A stretch of DNA of 6,771 bases from JANRLJ01 sp034437895 (GTDB lineage: Bacteria; Chloroflexota; Anaerolineae; Aggregatilineales; Phototrophicaceae): the NCBI GenBank assembly GCA_034437895.1, contig DAOTTO010000008.1, positions 1 to 6,771 of the forward strand, written 5' to 3'. Within the stretch, counting starts at the first letter, position 1. Every line of letters begins with the position of its first letter. Positions 1 to 6,227 of this stretch are shown piece after piece. The position numbers and the translations under genes are program-made. Below the pieces are notes generated by a model, which did no database searches, had not been told where the DNA came from, and was given only the letters and a program-made list of their open reading frames with translations.

Positions 1-198
1 GCACGAGCAGGTGTGCCAGAATATGGCGTTATCGACCCGGAACTGCGCCAATTACGGCTTTATCAGCATCCAGCCACAGATCATTATCCCGCGCCAAGCG
101 TTTTTAAGGAAGCTGAGCAGTGCAGCTTTCGCTGTTTGCCGGGGATTACCTTCCCTTTGAGCGCATTATTTGAAGGCTCGCCTGATACAACGCTTTAA
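1..198 (+). CDS. Uma2 family endonuclease, C-terminal fragment (5' end outside window)
   Basis: The reading frame is open from the first base and ends with TAA at 196-198, so only about the last 65 residues are present; the N-terminal two thirds lies outside the window. The visible segment begins ARAGVPEYGVIDPE, then has RQLRLYQ and ends with a LPGITFPLSALFEG motif. This matches the end of Uma2 proteins (PD-(D/E)XK restriction-endonuclease-like fold, usually about 180-200 residues), which carry G-V/I-x-EYW-I/V-VD, a strand of the type vevyr, and a closing 'lpgl.ldl..lf' motif. The usual W after EY is G here. The biological role of Uma2 proteins is largely unknown although they are abundant in cyanobacteria and Chloroflexota. 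A GTG at position 13 could be read as a start but is inside the conserved domain. The family call is fairly safe; activity cannot be judged without the missing catalytic part. Confidence 0.72.
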   Translation, partial: ARAGVPEYGVIDPELRQLRLYQHPATDHYPAPSVFKEAEQCSFRCLPGITFPLSALFEGSPDTTL

Positions 199-201
199 GC
201 G

Positions 202-233
202 AGGACTTTCCCTATAGATAAAGCGAAAGTCCT
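202..233. terminator. Bidirectional hairpin between convergent genes
   Basis: AGGACTTTC (202-210) and GAAAGTCCT (225-233) form a perfect 9-bp inverted repeat with a 14-nt loop. An alternative pairing is CGCTTTA (191-197) with TAAAGCG (219-225), which would overlap the Uma2 stop. It lies between the stops of the converging Uma2 gene and the 251-1225 gene, where a shared terminator is expected. No clear T tract follows on either strand, so termination is inferred from position and symmetry only. Confidence 0.5.
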
Positions 234-250
234 TACTATCAATATCGACC

Positions 251-1225
251 TTACGCGAGTTTCGTCAGCAGCGTGAGGCCGCCCACTAAAGCGATCATCG
301 CGCCCCAACAGGCCGCCGCAACGATCACGCACAGCATAACCCGCAGCGCGACACTGGCATTGCCGCGTGCGATAGAACGGCACATCGCCGCCCCACCGAA
401 GCCAATCGCGCCGGGAATTGCGCCGCCGAGCGATGCAACCGGGATCAGGCCACAGGTCAGCATAAACAACCACGCCCACGCCGGGGTTGATCTAGGGCGA
501 CGGGTTTTTTTGTTGGAACGCGCCTTGGATGTTGTTTGCGACTGAGGCCGCTCCACGTCACTTTCCGCCGGCTCATAGAGTTTATCTGCCATCCAGTAAG
601 GGATCGTCTCTTCTGTTTTCGGCGCGTGACGGGTAAAGCTGGCGGGAAGTTCGAACCGCACATCTTCCTCGTCCTCATCCGACTCGTAACGTGGTGATTT
701 GGCAGCCGCCGCGCTCAACTGCTTGCGAGCTTTTTCGGCCTGAGTGGGGGACATCAGCCGTTGTTTGGAAACAGCCGTTTCTTCTTCCGCCATCATCGTC
801 TTTAAAAGCGACGTGCCTGCTTTTGGTGCTGGACGACGTGTCGAGACTTGATCGGTGATGTGGGCGGAGGCTTGCGCCAGCACTCTTGATTTTGCCTCAG
901 CGAATCCGCCCTGTGCGGCGGCAGGCTGTTTGCTGCCTGTGGCTACGGCTTCGCGCTTCTGACGGCGGGCTTCTAAGGAGCGCCCATCAATCAGCAGATC
1001 ATACGTGAAGGTGAAGCCTTCGCCCTCACCGACAAGGCGAATCTGTGCGATGCAAAAATGACCACCCATAGTAAAGGTGTAATCATTTGAATTGATTTTG
1101 GAGCGCCGTCCGGCGACAGGCATACCGTCTAAACGAATATCACGGTATTTCATATCCGGCGAATGTTCGATGCTGACACTGTGGATTTCGCCGTCGAGTT
1201 TGAAGTTCCATGTTTTATTAGTCAT
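251..1225 (-). CDS. FAIM1-like N-terminal domain protein with C-terminal membrane segments
   Basis: 324 residues. Residues 5-86 (WNFKLDGEIHSVSIEH, then a DG-containing strand, TFTMGGHFCIAQI, and FTYDLLIDGRSLE) follow the pattern of FAIM1-type beta domains: W-x-x-x-LDG-x-x-H-x-V near the start and Y-x-L-x-I-DG-x-x-LE at the end. Residues 87-245 form a low-complexity, charged linker with an Arg/Lys/Ala-rich part (87-175), an acidic patch ESDEDEED (181-188) and a basic stretch (234-246). Residues 249-320 are hydrophobic: a helix at about 249-268, a Gly/Ala-rich hairpin (GGAIPGAIGFGG, 267-278) and a second long helix at about 292-320. The FAIM-like domain would therefore face the cytosol and be tethered by the C terminus. 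There is no signal peptide. The start is ATG at 1223-1225, preceded on the minus strand by GAGGGAGA with 7 nt spacing. FAIM1 is known from animals as an apoptosis and protein-aggregation regulator; a bacterial role is unknown and I do not infer one. The gene stands alone, upstream of no co-directional partner in the window. Confidence 0.6.
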   Translation of the reverse strand: MTNKTWNFKLDGEIHSVSIEHSPDMKYRDIRLDGMPVAGRRSKINSNDYTFTMGGHFCIAQIRLVGEGEGFTFTYDLLIDGRSLEARRQKREAVATGSKQPAAAQGGFAEAKSRVLAQASAHITDQVSTRRPAPKAGTSLLKTMMAEEETAVSKQRLMSPTQAEKARKQLSAAAAKSPRYESDEDEEDVRFELPASFTRHAPKTEETIPYWMADKLYEPAESDVERPQSQTTSKARSNKKTRRPRSTPAWAWLFMLTCGLIPVASLGGAIPGAIGFGGAAMCRSIARGNASVALRVMLCVIVAAACWGAMIALVGGLTLLTKLA

Positions 1226-1252
1226 CGCTGATTCTCCCTCAAAAATACTATG

Positions 1253-1287
1253 GTTTGTTTAAGTTAACTTAGTTTAGATACACAAAC
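1253..1287. promoter_or_regulatory. AT-rich palindromic site upstream of the FAIM-like gene
   Basis: GTTTGT (1253-1258) and ACAAAC (1282-1287) are a perfect inverted pair, and between them lies the self-complementary decamer AAGTTAACTT (1261-1270). The site sits 28-62 bp upstream of the minus-strand ATG at 1225, in the 167-bp AT-rich gap before the gene, where its promoter must be. This is an operator-like arrangement, but no regulator is identified and no convincing -35/-10 pair was found around it. Confidence 0.25.
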
Positions 1288-1367
1288 ATAATTTTGTTAT
1301 CGATATGCTAGTATCATAATCCAATAATTGAGGGAGGCTCGAAATTTTAGGAGATTTTTCAGAAGGT

Positions 1368-1391
1368 TTAAGGGGAATTTAATCCCTTTAA
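1368..1391 (-). terminator. Hairpin after the kinase gene
   Basis: TTAAGGGGA (1368-1376) pairs with TCCCTTTAA (1383-1391) over 9 bp, including one G-U pair, around a 6-nt loop. It begins 3 bp beyond the stop codon of the minus-strand kinase gene (stop ends at 1394), the expected place for a terminator of the kbl-kinase operon. The sequence after the hairpin on the minus strand is not T-rich, so it may instead act as an mRNA 3'-end stabiliser. Confidence 0.42.
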
Positions 1392-1393
1392 CG

Positions 1394-2397
1394 CTATTCC
1401 AACGATCTAATCAATGCCTCCACTTCTTGAATCGCCAACCCCGTTTGTGCCTGCAATACGCCATAGACATAACGAATATGCGCCGCTTGTTGCTTGATGA
1501 GCGCGGCACCTTCCGCGCGCATACCGAGTGCTTCTGCATCGCCGCTTAAAGAGAGCGTAATCTCAAACAAGCGCTTGACCGCCGTAATCACCTCAAAATA
1601 AGCGATATTCGTCACAGGCTGACCCAACAGCCGCGTATATTCCTGCAAAATCGGTTCGCGCCATTGTGCGCCGCAAGTCACCAGCGTCCACGCCAGATCA
1701 AAACGCGGATCGCCTACCGCCAGATTACCCCAGTCGATAACATAAGGCGTTCCGTCCGCCGTGACCAAGATATTGTAGGGGTGGAAATCCCCGTGTATCA
1801 CGGCTAAACGCTCACAGGGATTTTCTTTGATCTGCGATTCCAACCAATCAAGGACGGGGGCAAAGTCGTAGCGCTTAAAAGTATCAAGGATCACAAGCCG
1901 CCCTTCATCGAGCTTCAAACGTAAAAATAAATAGGGGTCGGTTAAATCGAGTGTCGCGGCCTCTGGCGGTAGAAATGGCACCTCATCCAGCGTGTGCAAA
2001 TCGACAAAAAGCTGGCAAAACGGCGTGATAGGCGCATCTTCAGCATTTCCCTCAAATGCCCTGCCCATCGGTATCCCTTCGATTCGCGCCATGATGATGA
2101 ACGGCTTACCGATCCAGGCCGGATCGGTTTCCTGATAAAACACCTCCGGCACGGGATACCCCATCGCATGCAGCTTTTTAAGCGAGTCAAATTCATGTGC
2201 GGCTTTGCGTCCAGCATTTTCGGAATCGCCGGGATAAGCCCGCAAAATCAGCTTTTGCGCGTCTAAGTCAAACGCGTAAACTTCCGTCTCCCATCCATCA
2301 CTGATCGCCGCGAAATGTGTAATCAGCGCGTTTTTATGAGCGGGAAGTTTTTCTTGAAAATAGGTCAGAAGCTGGTCTTGCAGCAAATAAGCGTCGT

Positions 2398-2401
<4 letters not shown>
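1394..2401 (-). CDS. Aminoglycoside phosphotransferase (APH) family kinase
   Basis: 335 residues, normal length for the APH/choline-kinase-like fold. The catalytic loop VIHGDFHPYNILV is complete: H203, G204, D205 (catalytic base) and N210. The metal-binding D223 lies in VIDWGNLAVGDPRFDLA, with the GDP turn at 230-232 and D235. In the N-lobe the usual ATP-contacting lysine strand reads LILRAYP, with R54, a frequent replacement in this family; E70 in the following helix (AAHEFDSL) is the likely salt-bridge partner. 'FIIMARIEGIPMG' (101-113) is the hinge region. Such proteins phosphorylate small hydroxylated substrates (aminoglycosides, homoserine, choline, sugars); the substrate here cannot be read from sequence, and resistance should not be assumed. 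The ATG at 2401 overlaps the kbl stop as ATGA, implying translational coupling and co-expression. No ribosome-binding site of its own is needed. Confidence 0.88.
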
Positions 2402-3594
<1,193 letters not shown>

Positions 3595-3630
3595 GATTTT
3601 TTCCTTTTCGATAAAAACATAATTGCGTTG

Positions 3631-3660
3631 ATTTTACGCCTTTTTTGCCTAACTTGTCGA
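3631..3660 (-). promoter_or_regulatory. Putative housekeeping (sigma-70-like) promoter of kbl
   Basis: On the minus strand, TCGACA (3660-3655; 5 of 6 bases of TTGACA) is followed after 18 bp by TAAAAT (3636-3631; 5 of 6 bases of TATAAT). Transcription would start about 30 nt upstream of the GTG start of kbl. The -35 hexamer is the exact reverse complement of the TGTCGA of the divergent ECF42-like promoter, so the two promoters share these six bases. Confidence 0.5.
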
Positions 3661-3680
3661 TTTTGTCTATCCTCATGCGT
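3655..3680 (+). promoter_or_regulatory. Putative ECF42-dependent promoter of the DGPF gene
   Basis: TGTCGA (3655-3660), a 17-bp spacer and CGT (3678-3680, followed by A) lie 45-70 bp upstream of the DGPF start. As I recall, published work on ECF42 in Streptomyces venezuelae reported TGTCGA in the -35 and CG(A/T)C in the -10 of DGPF-gene promoters. Here the -35 is identical and the -10 agrees in three of four bases. An ECF42 sigma factor is encoded downstream in the same cluster (start 4940). Spacing is typical for ECF promoters. No transcription data support this; it rests on motif match plus context. Confidence 0.55.
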
Positions 3681-3709
3681 AACTTGTATAGATGCTTATT
3701 TTGCTTATC

Positions 3710-3715
3710 AAGGAG
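3710..3715 (+). promoter_or_regulatory. Ribosome-binding site that fixes the DGPF start
   Basis: AAGGAG ends 9 nt before ATG at 3725 but only 3 nt before the in-frame ATG at 3719, and lies downstream of the in-frame ATG at 3692. Only the 3725 start has good spacing, and it gives the family-typical N terminus MRYLLLVYSD. Confidence 0.7.
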
Positions 3716-3724
3716 ACCATGCTC

Positions 3725-4057
3725 ATGCGTTATCTACTGCTCGTCTATAGTGATCCCGCTGTCGAAGAACGTCCGATGGAAGAATGGATGGCGTTTCACA
3801 ATAAATACGGCACAATTGGCAAATTCCAGACTGCGGATCGGCTGCACGATGTGACCAGCGCCACCACCGTTACCGTCAAGGATGGCAAGACGATGACCAC
3901 CGACGGCCCTTTTGCAGAGACCAAAGAGCATCTCGGCGGGATTTACATCATCGCCTGCGATCATCTTGACGAAGCGATTCAGATCGCCTCGGAATGCCCC
4001 GCCGCCAAGACCGGCAAGATGGAAGTCCGTCCAATTTTTGATATGCCAGAAGCATAA
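3725..4057 (+). CDS. YCII-related DGPF domain protein
   Basis: 110 residues, typical for stand-alone DGPF proteins of the YCII superfamily, a dimeric alpha-beta (ferredoxin-like) fold. It shows the expected order: strand MRYLLLVYSDP at the N terminus, helix EEWMAFHNKYG (19-29), the defining loop TTDGPFAETKEHLGG (58-72) with DGPF at 60-63, strand IYIIACDHLDEA (73-84) and the closing segment AAKTGKMEVRPI (93-104). The biochemical role of DGPF proteins is not established; the fold suggests small-molecule binding or catalysis in the cytosol. They are the hallmark neighbours and targets of ECF42 sigma factors, and such a sigma factor is encoded at 4940-6190 on the same strand. A likely ECF42 promoter lies at 3655-3680. 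The 233-bp gap to the next gene contains two repeat hairpins that may attenuate read-through. Confidence 0.9.
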   Translation: MRYLLLVYSDPAVEERPMEEWMAFHNKYGTIGKFQTADRLHDVTSATTVTVKDGKTMTTDGPFAETKEHLGGIYIIACDHLDEAIQIASECPAAKTGKMEVRPIFDMPEA

Positions 4058-4061
4058 ATCC

Positions 4062-4132
4062 TAAACTACAAAGGCGCGAAGATCACGAAGAAAACGTAAT
4101 CTTCTTTGTGTCCTTTGTGCCTTCGTGGTTCA
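4062..4132. repeat. Dispersed palindromic repeat, copy 1 (CTTCGTGGTTCA family)
   Basis: Left arm 4062-4092 and right arm 4102-4132 are imperfect inverted repeats, 23 of 31 positions matching and several mismatches being G-U compatible, around a 9-nt loop. The right arm reads CTTTGTGTCCTTTGTGCC followed by TTCGTGGTTCA. From general experience, 'CCACGAAG.CACGAAG' and its complement form a widespread intergenic repeat in environmental bacterial genomes. It starts 5 bp after the DGPF stop, so it could also serve as a terminator or mRNA 3'-end structure. Confidence 0.65.
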
Positions 4133-4158
4133 CTATCCAAAATGAGAGGAGATAAAAA
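4088..4158 (+). repeat. 71-bp direct repeat, upstream copy
   Basis: This segment is identical to 4221-4291 at 70 of 71 positions (T at 4118 versus C at 4251), with a period of 133 bp. It holds the loop and right arm of the first palindrome plus CACTATCCAAAATGAGAGG and AGATAAAAA. It thus includes a copy of the ribosome-binding site of the 4291 gene, but here the sequence continues AGCGG instead of ATGGC, so it has no start codon. Confidence 0.9.
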
Positions 4159-4166
4159 GCGGAAGA

Positions 4167-4265
4167 TGAGACGCAAAGGCGCGAAGAACGCCAAGGTTCG
4201 CAAAGAAATTGAGGCGGAAAAAGAAAACGTAATCTTCTTTGTGTCCTTTGCGCCTTCGTGGTTCA
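4167..4265. repeat. Dispersed palindromic repeat, copy 2
   Basis: The left arm starts TGAGACGCAAAGGCGCGAAG (4167-4186) and is imperfectly complementary to the right arm ending CCTTTGCGCCTTCGTGG and TTCA at 4265. The right half is part of the 71-bp direct repeat, while the left half differs clearly from that of copy 1 and has a longer inner segment. Apparent reading frames through both copies, on either strand, are repeat translations and not genes. Confidence 0.65.
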
Positions 4266-4291
4266 CTATCCAAAATGAGAGGAGATAAAAA
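4221..4291 (+). repeat. 71-bp direct repeat, downstream copy carrying the active ribosome-binding site
   Basis: This is the partner of 4088-4158. The repeat ends exactly on the first base of the ATG at 4291, and GAGAGGAG at 4277-4284 gives the downstream gene its ribosome-binding site with 6 nt spacing. The near-identity of the copies suggests a recent duplication. Confidence 0.9.
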
Positions 4292-4863
4292 TGGCAAAAG
4301 ATTCACAGCGACTCGAACAAGAATTTATCGTCAGCGCCCGCGATAAAACTGGGCATGATCTGCCGGAATGGATAGCAATTCTGCAAGCCAAGGGGGAAAG
4401 CAAAACCAACACGCTCATCAATTGGCTGAAAACCGATCACAAGTTGAACCACATGCAGGCCACCTTCTTAACCGGAATTTACCTGAATGACGGTCAGCCT
4501 GTTTATGATTACGCGGCAATGTTCGCCAAACTTTTCGAGGGCCAAGACGCGCTGATGCCTGCTTATCGCGCCCTCGAAATGCGCGTGTGTGAACAGATTG
4601 AGGATGTCGAATTTGTGCCGACACGGGCGTATGTCTCGATTGAAGGTAAGCGCTGTTTTGCCTGTGCCACATTCACGCGCACGAACATTCGCGTCGGGCT
4701 GGATTTGGGTGATCTACAGCTTGACGAGACTATCCAGAAAGCCAAGAGCCTCGGCGCGATGCCGAACTTGACTCACATGGTCGAGATCAGCACGGCGGCG
4801 GACGTGGATGATAGGCTGCTCGATTTGGTGGGGCAGGCCTATAAACGGGCGCATAAGCTGTGA
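4291..4863 (+). CDS. DUF4287-DUF5655 domain protein
   Basis: 190 residues. Residues about 8-62 (EQEFIVSARDKTGHDLPEWIAILQ...LINWLKTDHKLNHMQATFL) resemble DUF4287: a helix containing K-T-G, then 'W' and 'LK..H.L.H..A'. Residues about 78-188 resemble DUF5655: FAKLFEGQDALMPAYRAL, VEFVPTRAYVSIEGKRCFACA, a strand RVGLDLGDL, then THMVEISTAADVDDRLLDLVGQAYKRA. The two domains often occur fused in about 190-residue proteins; neither has a firm function, though the DUF5655 fold is predicted to bind something small. It is soluble, with no signal or membrane segment. The start ATG follows GAGAGGAG closely. It lies between the DGPF gene and the ECF42 sigma gene on the same strand (76 bp before the sigma start), suggesting it belongs to the same regulated set, but it may have its own promoter in the repeat region. 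Confidence 0.85.
   Translation: MAKDSQRLEQEFIVSARDKTGHDLPEWIAILQAKGESKTNTLINWLKTDHKLNHMQATFLTGIYLNDGQPVYDYAAMFAKLFEGQDALMPAYRALEMRVCEQIEDVEFVPTRAYVSIEGKRCFACATFTRTNIRVGLDLGDLQLDETIQKAKSLGAMPNLTHMVEISTAADVDDRLLDLVGQAYKRAHKL
4605..4630 (+). promoter_or_regulatory. Second ECF42-like motif, inside the DUF4287-DUF5655 gene
   Basis: TGTCGA (4605-4610), 17 bp, then CGT (4628-4630, followed by A) repeats the exact arrangement seen before the DGPF gene. It would start transcription about 300 nt upstream of the sigma factor gene, which could give autoregulation. It lies in a coding frame (DVEFVPTRAY) and may be coincidental. Confidence 0.22.
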
Positions 4864-4884
4864 GGTAATTTTTCGCTGCTTTCT

Positions 4885-4931
4885 CCCAGACACAAATCAG
4901 GGTATCCTCCGGATAAGAACAAATGTCTGGG
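4885..4931 (+). promoter_or_regulatory. Nested inverted repeat over the sigma-factor translation start region
   Basis: CCCAGACA (4885-4892) pairs perfectly with TGTCTGGG (4924-4931). Inside it, TATCC (4903-4907) pairs with GGATA (4911-4915) around a 3-nt loop. The outer 3' arm overlaps the GGTGGAG purine stretch (4930-4936) just before ATG 4940, so folding could hide the ribosome-binding site. It could equally be a DNA operator or a weak terminator of the preceding gene. Confidence 0.4.
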
Positions 4932-4939
4932 TGGAGCGC

Positions 4940-6190
4940 ATGAGTCCGACACATCACATCATTGAACAGACTTTTCACGCTGCGTCGTCACGTATTCTGG
5001 CGACCCTTATCAGCCGTTTTGGAGATTTTGATCTCGCGGAAGATGTGCTGCAAGAGGCGTTCATCATCGCGCTGGAAACGTGGTCACGCGATGGTATTCC
5101 ACCTAATCCCGGCGGTTGGATGATGGTGACGGCGCAGCGCAAGGCGATTGATCGGCTGCGGCGTGGTAAAACGCTGGAGAATAAGCTAGTGCTGCTGGCA
5201 GATGATCTAAGTGAAGATGAAGAAGAGGTTGAGTTGAACACGATTCCAGATGAACGCCTTAAACTGATGTTCACCTGCTGCCATCCCGCGCTGGCGAAGG
5301 ATGCCCAAATCGCACTGACTCTCCGCACACTCGGCGGCCTCACAACCGACGAAATCGCACGCGCTTTTCTTGTTCCTGTCGCAACGATGGCGCAGCGCTT
5401 GGTGCGCGTCAAACGTAAGATCAAGGAAGCGGGTATTCCTTATCGCATTCCGCCCGCCGATCTCATTGCAGAACGGCTGGATTCGGTGCTTTCGGTCATC
5501 TATTTGATTTTTAACGAAGGCTATGCAGCGACAATGGGCGACTCGCTCATCCGGCATGATCTGTGCGCGGAGGCTGTGCATCTTGCCCGTGTTCTCACGG
5601 AATTGATCGTGGTCGATCCGCAGTTGAACGAATCCGCTGAAGCGCTCGGTTTATTGGCGCTGCTGCTGCTGCATGATTCGCGCCGCGCTGCCCGTATTGA
5701 CAACGAAGGGAATCTCGTCGTGCTGGAAGATCAAGATCGGACGCGCTGGGATCAGGCGATGATTGCCGAAGGAATGGCCGCACTCGAAAAAGCGGCTGCG
5801 CTGCGACAACCGGGGATGTATCAACTACAAGCGGCGATCAGTGTCGTCCATGCTCAGTCTAATTCTTTTGAAGACACAGATTGGGCGGAAATTGCTGCGC
5901 TCTATCGTGAGCTGTATAAACTAAATCTGTCGCCGATTGTCAATCTCAATTGGGCGGTAGCAGTGGCGATGTCTGAAGGCTATACGTATGGGCTGGAATT
6001 GATCGAAAAGATTACGCGCTATCATGACCTGAGCGAATATGTACCCTATCATGCTGCCCGCGCTGATCTACTACGCCGGATTGGACAAACAGAGGCTGCC
6101 CGTGCTGCTTATCAACAGGCGCTTGACTTGTGCCAGAATGAAGTCGAACAGCGCTATTATCGCCGTCGGCTTGCGGAGTTAGGGGATTGA
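4940..6190 (+). CDS. ECF42-type RNA polymerase sigma factor with C-terminal extension
   Basis: 416 residues from ATG 4940, about twice the size of a simple ECF sigma factor. Region sigma2 spans about 11-76 (SRILATLISRFGDFDLAEDV, LQEAFIIALETW, PGGWMMVTAQRKAIDRLRR). Region sigma4 spans about 104-161 (DERLKLMFTCCHPALAKDAQ, LRTLGGLTTDEIARAFLVP, AQRLVRVKRKI), with the helix-turn-helix at 131-156. The extension (about 175-416) carries ECF42/DUF6596 signatures: RLDSVLSVIYLIFNEGYA (179-196), DLCAEAVHLARVL, LGLLALLLLHDSRRAAR, LEDQDRTRWD (262-271), QLQAAISVVHAQS, DTDWAEIAALY, and a TPR-like end ARADLLRRIGQTEAARAAYQQAL (373-395). This family directs transcription of DGPF genes, and the extension is needed for activity in place of an anti-sigma factor; a DGPF gene is present at 3725. 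The frame stays open to ATG 4808, but that lies inside the previous gene; homology begins just after 4940. GTG at 4931 is an alternative start, because GGTGGAG is only 3 nt from 4940. Confidence 0.93.
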   Translation: MSPTHHIIEQTFHAASSRILATLISRFGDFDLAEDVLQEAFIIALETWSRDGIPPNPGGWMMVTAQRKAIDRLRRGKTLENKLVLLADDLSEDEEEVELNTIPDERLKLMFTCCHPALAKDAQIALTLRTLGGLTTDEIARAFLVPVATMAQRLVRVKRKIKEAGIPYRIPPADLIAERLDSVLSVIYLIFNEGYAATMGDSLIRHDLCAEAVHLARVLTELIVVDPQLNESAEALGLLALLLLHDSRRAARIDNEGNLVVLEDQDRTRWDQAMIAEGMAALEKAAALRQPGMYQLQAAISVVHAQSNSFEDTDWAEIAALYRELYKLNLSPIVNLNWAVAVAMSEGYTYGLELIEKITRYHDLSEYVPYHAARADLLRRIGQTEAARAAYQQALDLCQNEVEQRYYRRRLAELGD

Positions 6191-6192
6191 GC

Positions 6193-6227
6193 AACCCTTC
6201 TCTATCGAAGAGCCGTAGTTGAGGGTT
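6193..6227. terminator. Hairpin between convergent sigma and PIN genes
   Basis: AACCCT (6193-6198) pairs with AGGGTT (6222-6227). Inside, CTTC and GAAG or CTCT and AGAG can extend the structure. It starts 3 bp after the sigma-factor stop and overlaps the stop codon of the converging minus-strand gene. It lacks a T tract, so it is only a candidate bidirectional terminator. Confidence 0.35.

Noticed and set aside
273..545. Plus-strand open frame opposite the hydrophobic end of the FAIM-like gene
   Set aside because: It is a shadow of the GC-rich membrane-segment codons; the minus-strand frame has a ribosome-binding site and domain structure.
3692..3724. Upstream ATG codons at 3692 and 3719 extending the DGPF protein
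   Set aside because: The ribosome-binding site at 3710-3715 is correctly spaced only for ATG 3725, and family members begin MRYLLLVY or similar. ATG 3692 lies about where transcription would start.
4066..4288. Open frames on both strands (minus 4066-4266 and plus 4106-4288) that could be called small basic proteins
   Set aside because: They are translations of the palindromic repeat (HEGAKDTKK- and RRKGAKNAK-type strings on opposite strands), duplicate themselves with the repeat and have no independent support.
4808..4939. 44-residue N-terminal extension of the sigma factor from ATG 4808
   Set aside because: It would lie largely inside the DUF4287-DUF5655 coding region in another frame, has no sigma-factor similarity and no ribosome-binding site.
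4975..5424. 149-residue antisense open frame within the sigma-factor gene
   Set aside because: It is Ser/Arg-rich and typical of a shadow frame opposite a strongly conserved coding region; no start signal or known domain.
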